Below are positions 54,438-64,000 of a stretch of 64,000 nucleotides of DNA, piece after piece. The position numbers and the translations under genes are program-made. The stretch covers positions 62,001 to 126,000 of the forward strand of contig JANFAH010000007.1 in NCBI GenBank assembly GCA_024663395.1, read 5' to 3'. The DNA is from Pisolithus tinctorius. Taxonomy: Eukaryota; Basidiomycota; Agaricomycetes; Boletales; Pisolithaceae. Position 1 is the stretch's first letter, and every line of letters starts with the position of its first letter. Below the pieces are notes generated by a model, which saw only the letters and a program-made list of their open reading frames with translations, did no database searches and was not told the DNA's origin.

Positions 54438-57115
54438 ATGTCTTCAAAAGTGACTACGACAATCCTCAGTGCTCCGACCAGGTCGCTTCCTGCACCCGCC
54501 TTGGTGCAATCTCGCAGTAGATATTCTACTACAAGAGCAATAGGCCTCCTCGCCGCCGTAGCGGTCCTCTGTCTGTTCGCGAACTACACCACGCGTCATT
54601 GCTGGTTCACTCACCCCCACAAATTCGATCGCCACGACACCGACGCACTTGTGAACATTTGCCCTCAAGTTCCCCCATTGGTTCCACAGCAAAATTTCGA
54701 TATCTGGGAGAGCCTTGGGACCACGTACGATAGTGCCGTCTTTAAGGCGAAAGCGGTGAGCTGGCTCGCAGGAGCTGTACAAGTCCCGTGAGTAGCATTC
54801 GTTCTCGCTCAGTGTTCCCTCCCCATGTCCCCCCGTTGTCGCTGTCATCGTTGTCACCCTGGCAGAAATGGTATTAACAATCGTACACTTCCTGCTGTCA
54901 TAGAACAGAGTCGTACGACTATTTCGGTTCCCCGGGAACAGATTCCCGCTGGGGGAAATTTCACGCATTCCATGCGTATCTCCGGAAAGCCTTTGCATTG
55001 GCGTATGTCTTCCTCTTCTATATATAATTATAGAGGTCTTATCTCAACTCCGTATTTACGTGTCTCCGCGACTCCAAACAGACATGCAGAGCTCGAAATG
55101 ACCACAGTCAATACTTACGGTCTCATTTTCGTATGGACGGGATCAAATGAGGGATTGAAGCCCCTACTATTAGCAGCACATCAAGGTCCTTTCCGTTCCC
55201 CCACTCTTTTTTTGAGTTTGTGGACTTGCTGGAACGCTGTTCTGACATATCTCCGCTGTTTGGTTGGCAGACGTCGTGCCCGTGGAGCCTACGACTGTCG
55301 ATAAATGGATCCATCCGCCATTCTCTGGCCACTACGATGGTGATTGGATGTCATTGATCATCGAGTGGTCTTGCTAACAATGAATAATACCAATAACTTC
55401 GTAGGGACATATATTTGGGGCCGAGGAAGTTGCGACGATAAGAGTGGTCTTATCGGTATCATGTACGGGTTCTCTATTCTCCCTAGCTTCTATCTAGTCA
55501 GTTCGGTCTTATGCACTTTTGTGTGCGACAGGTCGGCAATTGAGACCTTGTTGGCAAATGGTTATCGGCCAACCAGGACAGTGGTACTTGCATTTGGGTT
55601 TGACGAAGAGTCAAGCGGGATGCATGTGGGTCTTCCTTTGCTCTCATGCTAAGCGTTGATGCATGAATAACTCACTTTTTTTAGGGTGCAGGAACGCTAG
55701 CCGCCAAGCTTGAAGAAATGTTCGGCCAAAACGGGTATGCGATGATAGTAGACGAAGGGCGTACGTCCTCGTTATTCCATCGAAACTTCCATCTATCGTA
55801 ATGTCATCTCCAAGCGGGATACGGTGAACAATATGGCCGCATTATCGCGACACCTGGTATCGCTGAAAAGGGGTCCGTTGATGTTCGTATAGAGGTCACC
55901 ACTCCAGGCGGACACTCGAGTCTGCCTCCCCCCCATACAGTGCGTCAATTCCACATTGAGCAAGGACCAGAATTTCTGGAATGGATGTTCAGACCATCGG
56001 TATACTTGCTGAACTGCTAGTCAAAATCGAAGCGAATCCCTTTAAAGCGCAACTGGTATGCAATACCCCATCCAAACCTTTTCTTCCTGATTCCGAATTT
56101 CGACGTCTCCAGGCACGGAACTCGCCCACTTACAAGATGTTCCAATGCCTGGCCGCGCATGCTCCAGACCTCCCAGAGCAGCTCCAGAAAGTTATCCTCG
56201 CGTCAGCATACTCGGACGAGGCACTTAGAACAGCCGAGGATACGTTATTCACCAACCTTGCGTTCAAAAATCTCGTTAGAACCACGCAAGCCATCGACAT
56301 CGTACAGGGAGGTGTCAAGGTCAATGCGTTGCCGGAACAAGCTTGGGCAGTGGTCAATCATCGGATCTCGACGGAGAGGTGAGTGCGACGTGCATGTACC
56401 TGAATAAATGACCAATCGTCCGAAAGCTCCATTGCTGCCATTGAAGCACGTGATACTGACCTTCTCAGCCCCCTAGCTTCTAAGTTCAACCTCACCTATA
56501 CTGCTTTCGGGAAGACAGTCGATCATGGTGACAACGTCGATACGTTTCCCGCATACGGCAACTTGACCCTATCAAAGGCGTTTGGCAAGAACGGGTTGGA
56601 GCCTACGCCGACCGCTCCGTTCGAGGGCGACGACGCAGTACCTTATCAGATTCTTTCCGGGTCCATTAAGGCAGCATTTAATAGACACAGGAGGATCGAG
56701 GGGAATGATGATGCGATCGTCGTGAGCCCTGGAATCATGTCTGGGAATACAGGTATGTGATGCTCCATGAGACATGGTGTATCTTTGAATCCTTGCTATG
56801 ATGTTGGCGTTCGGCGTTGGTGGACTGACCAGTGTATCTTTTGGATAGACATGAAGTTTTATTGGAAGCTCACGCCTCATATTTTTCGGTATCAACATAT
56901 CAGTAGTAAAGATGGAGGGGCCTTTCCAGCTAACAATATACATACTGTTAATGAAGGTTTGTCCTTCTCGTACTTGCTGCTATCGCACGCGTTTGGAAGA
57001 ATCCATTAACTGACAGTGACGTTTACAAACAGCGATGTCGATCGACAACTTCCTGGAGGTAATTCATTTCTACACGACTTTGATCTTGAACGTGGATGAG
57101 TCGGCGCTGCCGTAG
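54438..57115 (+). CDS. M20 family carboxypeptidase (CPS1-like Gly-X carboxypeptidase)
   Basis: The start at 54438 gives a short cytosolic head and one membrane anchor (AIGLLAAVAVLCLFANY), as in vacuolar yeast Cps1. After an intron comes TESYDYFGSPGTDSRWGKF, then the zinc ligands: LLAAHQDVVPVEP (His, catalytic Asp), WGRGSCDDKSG (bridging Asp) and FGFDEESSG (Glu pair). Then AGTLAAKLEEMFGQNG, VEVTTPGGHSSLPPPHT (dimerisation domain), GGVKVNALPEQAWAVVNHRI, and a final YQHISSKDGGAFPANNIHTVNE with the last His ligand region. It ends SALP at 57113. At least eight introns of ~50-75 bp are needed. It cleaves C-terminal residues from peptides, supplying amino acids. Confidence 0.88.
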
Positions 57116-57239
57116 ATGGGTTTTTTTTTCGATGCTATGTGTGCCTGACAGAACGATCATTAGGCCCAGTGAAAACTGGCTATCACCCTAATCAATATGA
57201 AAAATATGACCTCGTCGATAATGTTTATGAGACTTGCCT

Positions 57240-57404
57240 TATGTCCCAGTCCCCAAACTCTCCGCCTTGAACACCACATACCTCGCAATGGCAACATCTT
57301 GTAACCCGATAGCTACTGACTTGAACATGGGTCATGTCACCCTTCCTCATTTGAATCACCTCCAGCCCGTTTTGATAACCCCGTTCTTCCACCAACCTTA
57401 ACGG
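57240..57404 (-). pseudogene. 3'-end fragment of a second ornithine-cyclodeaminase-like gene
   Basis: This ~165-bp stretch is highly similar to 52705-52868, the 3' end of the intact gene. Both have CCAAACTCTCCGCCTTG-type sequence, CCTCGCAATGGCAACATC, CTTGAACA and CACCCTTCCTCATTTGAA in the same order. Similarity stops at both sides and it has small indels. It lies just downstream of the M20 gene, so it marks an old duplication of the protease/OCD neighbourhood. Confidence 0.75.
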
Positions 57405-58425
57405 TGGGATCGATGCCCTGCCATGAGCAACCCCAGACAGGGTTGCTGCACTCGAAGCTGTGTAAGGAAGAAGTCCCCGTACAGTACGCTAGACGACCTA
57501 TTTTATAGGGTAGAGGCTAGGCACGGAAGCCGTCGGAGTATGCATATGGGTCAAGTAGGATCAAGACATAAATGAGAAACAGCAGTAGATTAGTAGATCT
57601 GTCATAGTGAAACCACCATCTAATCATACGGTCGACAGCGTCGGATCGAATCCTTACAACCTGTCAGCCTCAACCAAGTTTACGACACAGGTCGTCCACA
57701 CACACTCAGCCCCCTTGCCACCTCAACGAGTTTAAGGGTGTTAGCAATCATTAAAGTTGTATGTGCGTTGGTGTGTACCTGACATGCATGCGCCTTAAAT
57801 GACTACGACCTTCTTTTGAGTGCAGAATCTGCCCCTTCGAACTTCCTTCCCTGCCTACCCGGTTCGAACGAGACGGCCTCGACAGATATCCACACATTTA
57901 ATTGGAGGAAACGAGTATGGGTCTTGAGCTAATCCACGAGTTTAGTTGCAGGCTGTTAAACAGGCCACAAAGAGCTGCGTATCGGTTCCTCCAATTGTCG
58001 CTGTGTTTGTTTCGTTCGGCTACGAGAACGTCGATACCGGGCACCTTCAGACCTGCAGTAAGTGGCCCGCCCCAAATGATAACGACGCCAGGTTTCTCAC
58101 TGACACACTCTCCCTCAATTCAATCCACCTCCTACGATATGGCTCGTGATTGCTCGGGCTCTTCCCGAGCACTACCAATCTATATAGACACAACTTACTG
58201 ACAACGTATACAGTATCTCATTGCGTGTGTTGAGCGCACACCCGACTGTAAACTTGAGCTCGAGGACTGAGGTGCATTTCAATACGTGATCGCTTCACAA
58301 CTCGTTGAACGACTGTGTCAGAGGTAGCTTCGAGGTACCACATCCAGTATTCGAGTTTGTACCAATAGACAGGGTATATTGAGCAAACTGTGCTCGCGTC
58401 CTGTCTATGACAAAATTTTGGTAGA
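57405..58425. other. intergenic, no supported gene
   Basis: Short overlapping frames only. The last ~130 bp resemble the 3' flank of paralogue 1. A plus-strand frame at 57902-58201 has no domain and is not called. Confidence 0.45.
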
Positions 58426-59882
58426 TTAGTTGCTTGTGGAATTAGTATACCTGATGGCTGCGAATCCGACACAGGCGTTGGTCGTGTCATAAATGCTATA
58501 GTAGCGTTCCCTGTGCACCCATGACCATTGCATTAGCTTTGTCAGAAGCAACTACGCAGAGGACTGAAAAACACATACAAGAAAGCATATCCGTTCGTGA
58601 AGTCCAAGCCAGACCCAGATGGATATCCGATGTCGTGGACGACCAGGTAAATGCTACCGCTACTCCCGCCGATTGCGTAGTTGAGAGACCGAGGCCATAT
58701 CTGTGCGTTAGGGATGAGATCGTAGGTCTGCGTTCCAATGTGGAAGCTCAGCGTTTGGAGGTTGTTGTATTGTGATGGCGTGATGCGCAATAGCCCGGTG
58801 GCATTATCCATGACGCCACCGGTTGCCGATTGGTATGTCTGGAACGCGTCTGTACCAATAAGAATGAATAGGGATCAAATGGAGTTGGGAGCAGGGCGAT
58901 ATACCAGTAGCGATGAGGATCAGAGTGGTGCCAGTGTCAACGGTACCAGCCGAGTTGGGTAAGATCGTCTTTCCGCCATACGTGATAGATTGATTATACC
59001 CCCAGAAGAGGTTCGATGAAGAAGTATCCGTGATCGGTGCGTAATGTACGGTGCTGGTGATAACAGATGGGTCGTAGCCACCAAATGTGAGCTCGCCTGA
59101 GTTGGAATCAGACGCCGGGACGAAGTAGATCCCCAGGACGGCACTACTGATCATTCCTTGGCTGTATAGATTGTCAACCACGGTGGGCACGGTGTCGATA
59201 TTGGAGACGGTGCCTTGGGTGAGGTCTGCAGGACCGAGGCCAAGGACTCCATCGATACCAGTGCCGCTAAGACTCTGGGACTGGGTGGCGACACCGATGG
59301 ATTGCTGGTTGATGGTAAGGCCATTGCCGAACGATACTGTGTCTGTATATTCTACCCCAGAGAAATTTCCGGAGCCATATGCTACATACTACCAGTGTGA
59401 CATCAGGCTTTAATGTCCAAAGGGAGAAAATTGGTGGGTCATACGACGGTGTTGCCAGTATAGTAGCTGGTGCTCGTGGGAGTGTAGGATTTGTTCGCGC
59501 CGACCCACATATTAGAACTTCCTGTATCGACCAGCAGAGTGTCTACCGCAATGAATCCCCGATCAGCATCCACTAGCGGGTCACACGAACAACACTTACA
59601 TTCTGTCGGAGGACTTCCGACGCTAACCTGAGCGGCATATAGTACTGCGGAATTTGTGACGTTGACAGAAACATCGCGTTTTATATGCCCCCCCTTCACT
59701 CGCATGCATTTGATACGAGCCCGGTCTGCATCAGCGATACTGGATATGCCTATCGCATTTAGCCTGGCGACGAAGCCGAGCGTAATCTTGCCAGTACCAC
59801 CGGAGGTTGGGTTAACTGGGGTCGCTCCAACTGCAAGCAGGTAAATAGGGAGAACAGCCAACAAAGCTCTGTAGGGAAACAT
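58426..59882 (-). CDS. pepsin-like aspartic protease (A1), paralogue 2
   Basis: It has the same architecture as paralogue 1: signal peptide MFPYRALLAVLPIYLLAVGA, propeptide with a basic KRD near residue 75, first motif LLVDTGSSNMWVG, and second motif TVDTGTTLILIATG. LVVHDIGYPSGSGLDF precedes the last intron and the final exon ends in TAA at 58426. FIPASDSNSGELTFGGYDPS-type sequence (here FVPASDSNSG) is nearly identical across the three genes. It is probably functional, secreted and of recent tandem origin. Confidence 0.9.
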
Positions 59883-59904
59883 GATCGGATGAACGGGTCA
59901 GCAG

Positions 59905-60075
59905 CAGGGGTAGGCCCATTTTATGCTGTTCTGCGCAGTGGGACAGCAAGCTTCCTGGGTCAATTCGGGTCGATTATCGGGATTGTTGGACAACGGTAAT
60001 ACCTTGGAAGCGCGATGGTGGTAACGAACATGACAAGTCGGCAGTCCTCGCGATGCATATGTCTGTGTGAGGGGC
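59905..60075 (-). promoter_or_regulatory. conserved protease promoter 2
   Basis: A CATAAAAT box (59918-59925) lies about 40 bp before the ATG. The blocks GCTTCCTGGGTCAATTC, AATACCTTGGAAGCGCGA and GAACATGACAAGTCGGCAGTC match those upstream of paralogues 1 and 3 in order and spacing. Confidence 0.6.
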
Positions 60076-61640
60076 GCTGCCATTCGTAGAATTGGAGGCG
60101 TGGCACAAGTCGCGGTCACGTGCCAATCGCCAGGTTCGATCGCCCTGCCGAACTCATGGAATGTGACCTGCATGCAGACGTGACAGGAAACGAAAACAAG
60201 TAAAATGAACGATATGTACCCTTCTGTGGTGAGCTGATGAGCGGAGCTTACCACTGAACTACGCTCGACCGTGGCAATCATTGCACTTTCTGGATCACAA
60301 GGTCGGTGGAGATGTCTTCCGGTGCGGAGGTACTCAAGCAGTCATCAGGAAGCGAATAAATGGTTTAAACTTGTTTAAACCCGTCACTATCTGGTCGTGA
60401 CCACGATTTTGTCATTCCCGGTCCCTCTGATGCACCTCAAATGAGTGGATGTTTTCTAGCTTCTTTTCACGGCACTGCCTGTATTTCTTTATTTTGAAGC
60501 TTAGCATGGGGACATTAGATATCAATCAACTTTATTGCGCTCCAAATTTTCCCTCGTCGGAAGGCTGACTGAATTCTTATCCAAACCTTCTTGAAGCAAG
60601 TGGTTCAGAGGGAAACCTGTCGTTGCGCGTTTTGTATATGCTATTAATGGACCTTGGACCTTGGTGCGATACCATTTATGCGCCGACAGATTCCGGGACC
60701 TTAATGACGCATTTATACACTGCAAGAAAATGCTTCGGCAATTGTAGTTATAGCTCCGAGAAGTGAAAGAAAGAAAGAAAGAAAGAAACCCTAATGTTGC
60801 ATACCGGGATCATCTTCACGTTCATGGACGACCAGGAGAGCCTGGGAGGAACGTTGCACGTCTTATACAGACAGCCCGTACCTTGGGGGTCACTTTATCG
60901 GGTCAGAACTACTCACGAGGTCATGGCTACCACAGTCGGTCTCCAACCTTTTCCAACAATAGGGAGTTTCCGCTTACTAAAAAATCGGGTTTGGAGCTTG
61001 AAGGTTGGAGGTTCCAAATCAAAACATTGAGCAACCGGCTGGCAGCAGACTGTCGCAATTTGGCGGCCGTGCGAGGTTCTCGCGACTACCACATCCAATG
61101 AGACCTGAGGCCTGAGGCACGCTACTGAGTGTCACCAATCGCGATCTTGAGGGTGACTTGTCGGGGATCCGATGGATACGATGTTTACACGCATGCTTAA
61201 AGTCTCACGACAGTGGAACTGGGTAACACTGAAATGGCTCAAGGACTCCCAGGCGAACAAACAGCGAAATTGGAATCTTCGAATCTTCAGTTGAACAGAA
61301 ACTTCCTAATGGAAAAGGAGCTCGGAATACAAGCAAAGGACATTCTGCTTGCATAAGAAAAGATATGTTAACTGGTTCACTGCCATGTGCATTTTACAGT
61401 GGTTTGAACGAAATATAAACAATCCACTTGAATGGTTCAAGGGACGACGTACATTTTTTCGGGAGAGCATGGCCCCCAACTGATACCTGTCAAAGTGAGG
61501 ATCTTTGGTACATCATCGGCACTACAGATCTTCCTGCACTGCGGAAGCTCTCAAGTACATTTTGGTCTTGAACGCACCGCAAACCCTGGTCAGTCCCGGT
61601 CGCTGTTCTCATGTGCTGGCTATGACAAAATGTTGGTAGA
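60076..61640. other. 1.6-kb intergenic region with a (GAAA)n microsatellite
   Basis: A (GAAA)6 run lies at 60765-60788, and a small inverted repeat, GGTTTAAAC-TT-GTTTAAACC, at 60362-60381. Short frames (60763-61101 plus, 60522-60725 minus) have no domain. Nothing else is supported. Confidence 0.5.
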
Positions 61641-63090
61641 TTAGTTACTTGTGGAATCAGTATATTTGGTGGCTGCGAATCCGACACGGGCGTTAGTCAT
61701 GTCATAAATGCTGTAGTAGCGTTCTTTGTGCACGCGTGACCATCGCATCGGCTTCGCCAGAACTATGCAGATAACAGAGAAATACATACAAGAAAACGTA
61801 GCCTTTCGTGAAGTCCACGCCGGATCCGGAAGGATGTCCGATGTCACCGACAACAAGATAAATGCTATTGCTACTCCCGCCGATTGCGGAGTTGAGAGAC
61901 CGAGGCCATATCTGTGCGTTGGGGATTAAGTCGTAGGTCTGCGCGCCAATGTGGAAGCTCAGCGTTTGGAGGTTGTTGTATTGTGGTTGCGTGATGCGCA
62001 ATAGCCCGGTGGTATTATCCATGATACCACCGGTTGCTGATTGGTATGCCTGAAATGCGTCTGTACCAACCAGAATGAATAGGGATCAAAGAGATTGGGA
62101 GGTGGAGTGATATACCAGTAGCGATGAGGATCAGAGTGGTGCCGGTGTCAACGATACCAGCCGTGTTGGGTAAGATCGTCTTTCCACCATACGTGATAGA
62201 TTGATTATATCCCCAGCAGAGACTCGAGGGAGGAGTACTTGTGATCGGTGTGTAATTTATGGGGCCGGCGATAACGGATGGGTCGTAGCCACCAAATGTG
62301 AGCTCGCCTGAGTTAGAATTAGAGGCCGGGATGAAGTAGATCCCCAACACAGCACTACTGATCGTTCCCTGGCTGTATAGGTTGTCAACCACGGTGGGTA
62401 CGGTGTTCGTATTGGAGACGGTGCCTTGGGTGAGGTCTACAGGACCGAGGCCAAGAAAGCCATCGATACCAGTGCCATTAAGGCCCTGGGACTGGGTGGC
62501 GACGCCGATGGATTGGTGGTTGATGGTAAGGCCATTTCCGAGCGATACTGTGTCTATATATTCGACCCCAAAAATGCTTCCGGACCCGAACGTTGCATTC
62601 TACGAATGTATCATCAGGCTGTAATATCCAAGGGAAGAAAATTGGTAGGTCATACGACGGTGTTGCCAGTATAGTAGCTGGTGCTTGTGGGAGTGTAGGA
62701 TTTGTTCGCGCCAATCCACGTATTGGAGCTTCCTGTGTCGATCAGCAGAGTGTCTGCCACAATAAAGCCCCGTTCAGCATCCACTAGCGGGTCACACAAA
62801 CATCACTTGCATTCCGTCGGTGGACTTCCGACGCTAACCTGAGCGGTGTATATTTGTGGGAAGTTGGTGATGCTGACAGAAGCATCGCGTTTTATATGTC
62901 CCCCCTTCCCTCGCATAGATTTGATACGAGCGCGGTCTGCGTCAGCGATGTTGGATATGCCTATCGCATTTAGCCTGGCGACGAAGCCGAGCGTGACCTT
63001 GCCAGAATCACCAGCTGGGTTAACTGGGGACGCGGAAACTGCGAGCAGGTAAAGAGGGAGGACAGCCAACAGAGTTCTGTAGGGAAACAT
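61641..63090 (-). CDS. pepsin-like aspartic protease (A1), paralogue 3
   Basis: The signal peptide is MFPYRTLLAVLPLYLLAVSA and the propeptide contains IKRDAS. The frame reaches VSVGSPPTE before intron 1, and TPITSTPPSSLCWGYNQSITY, IVDTGTTLILIATG and QIWPRSLNSAIGGSSNSIY follow. The last exon is ERYYSIYDMTNARVGFAATKYTDSTSN with TAA at 61641. The first active-site exon lies near 62720-62760 (plus strand reads the complement of DTGSS). It is very similar to paralogue 2, and all motifs are present. Confidence 0.9.
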
Positions 63091-63109
63091 GACCAGATGA
63101 GTGGGTCAG

Positions 63110-63285
63110 CAGCAATAGTGGGTCTATTTTATATTGTTTTGCGCAGGGGAGCCATGTGGGACAGTAAACTTCCTGGGTCGATTCCAGGGACTGTTGGGCA
63201 ACGGCAATACCTTGAAAGCGCAAGGGTGGCAACGAACACGACAAGTTCAACGGTAGTCCTCACGACGCACCTGTCTGTTTAACCG
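63110..63285 (-). promoter_or_regulatory. conserved protease promoter 3
   Basis: An ATATAAAATA box lies at 63125-63134, about 35 bp before the ATG. Upstream blocks match the other two promoters: AACTTCCTGGGTCGATTC, AATACCTTGAAAGCGCAAGG and CGAACACGACAAGTT. This is the best TATA match of the three. Confidence 0.6.
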
Positions 63286-63644
63286 CCTATGAAGGGCGTC
63301 GCCATTCGGAGGGCCTGCTGTAGGGGGCAGAGTTATTCTGAGATCTTGGTTTTGCCACTTGGCATAATTATTTGAGCGAGCGGACCAAACTCTACTGAAA
63401 CATATGGACAAGCGAGACCACCAGTCAACATCAACATGCCAACGACCGTTGTCTTCGACCTCCACGACCTCATGGTCCACCCCTTTTGGCACGATTCCCT
63501 CGTCTGTTGAGAACTTCCATGCCGTCCGACTACTCGAGCTGGTCAACCGCGGTCACGTGACAGTCGCGGTGAGCGATGATTCCCACGGTGGGTGTTGTTG
63601 ATTCTCTGCATCCCACTTCGACAACGACGACGACGACGGCGGAG

Positions 63645-64000
63645 ATGAGCACACAGCGTAGTCCAGCGGTGATGTCCCCTCTGCGGGACAGACCAGACCC
63701 CGTCCAGTCTTCCATCCGTCGCGAGTCAGCGCTGGGATGGAGCAAATCACAACAACAGCAACAACAACAACCCTCGCCAACGACAACCAGTACCAGTACA
63801 ACTGCAACGACCCCACTGCGCATCGCCAAACGCGATAGCAAGCCGCCATTCCCACTTGTCGCACGTCGCTCGTCCTCCAGCTACAAACTTCTCAGAAACA
63901 ACAACCTCGTCTCAAAGTCCCCCTTCAAATCGCACATCCCCATTCCATCCACATCAGACACCGCATTCCCCGCTCCTACCCCCACTCCTCGCCGCGTCAG
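63645..64000 (+). CDS. 5' end of a Ser/Gln-rich protein gene (runs off the right edge)
   Basis: The frame from ATG 63645 is open to the window edge (118 codons). It encodes MSTQRSPAVMSPLRDRPDP, a poly-Gln run (SKSQQQQQQQPS), a Thr/Ser-rich stretch, and a basic ordered-looking segment (SSSYKLLRNNNLVSKSPFKS) followed by Pro/Thr. Codon use and CpG richness fit the neighbouring genes. The domain is not reached, so no function is given. The upstream ORF at 63404-63601 may be an untranslated or alternative 5' exon. Confidence 0.65.
   Translation, partial: MSTQRSPAVMSPLRDRPDPVQSSIRRESALGWSKSQQQQQQQPSPTTTSTSTTATTPLRIAKRDSKPPFPLVARRSSSSYKLLRNNNLVSKSPFKSHIPIPSTSDTAFPAPTPTPRRV

Noticed and set aside
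60190..60280. tRNA-like D-arm on the minus strand (AGTTCAGTGGTAAGC)
   Set aside because: No T-arm or acceptor pairing follows. The only B-box-like sequence nearby (CAGGTTCGATCGCC) is on the opposite strand.

Overview
The window is nuclear DNA of a filamentous basidiomycete, most likely an Agaricomycete. The genes have many short GT-AG introns. The conserved genes are typical fungal ones: nicotinamidase, a PDAT/Lro1-type acyltransferase, an ornithine cyclodeaminase family enzyme, a Cps1-type M20 peptidase and pepsin-like proteases. The transposable elements include a KDZ transposon, a Tad-like LINE and LTR elements. Nothing was searched against a database, so all family calls rest on motifs read by eye.

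Region 1 (1-10425) begins with a weakly supported minus-strand hypothetical gene and an AT-rich tandem duplication. The rest is a minus-strand LTR retroelement. Its right LTR (9959-10425), primer-binding site and gag-like ORF (9194-9778) are clear. I see no reverse transcriptase. Its interior instead holds about eleven irregular ~220-bp repeats, most carrying a small hairpin whose stem changes in a compensatory way. Its left side is a set of broken LTRs, one split by a solo LTR with a 4-bp target duplication.

Region 2 (10426-44700) is a mobile-element nest built on KDZ-type DNA transposons. The fuller copy (about 24701-42605) carries, in order: an inward array of GGGCCC palindromes; a Zn2Cys6-like gene; a CxC2-KDZ transposase (minus); one or two uncharacterised cargo genes (plus); a TET/JBP-family 2-oxoglutarate/Fe(II) dioxygenase (minus); and a second palindrome array. 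A second, truncated copy lies head-to-head at 10426-14290. Between them are a gene split by a 7.8-kb LINE (17-bp target duplication, poly-A tail) and a 1.6-kb Tc1/mariner-like palindrome. A solo LTR splits one KDZ cargo gene. CpG-to-TpG/CpA decay is visible throughout. The LINE ORF2 has nine in-frame stops, all TGA, with no frameshift seen, and the arrays look like decayed copies of GACGGGCCCGTC.

Region 3 (44836-64000) is ordinary euchromatin with CpG-rich genes: nicotinamidase, PDAT, three tandemly duplicated aspartic proteases that share upstream promoter sequence, an ornithine cyclodeaminase family gene with a second 3'-end fragment, an M20 carboxypeptidase, and the 5' end of a serine/glutamine-rich protein gene that runs off the window.

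The most notable system is the KDZ element: a transposase, a DNA-methylcytosine-oxygenase family gene and long arrays of CpG-containing palindromes together in one mobile unit, in a neighbourhood with the mutational footprint of CpG methylation.
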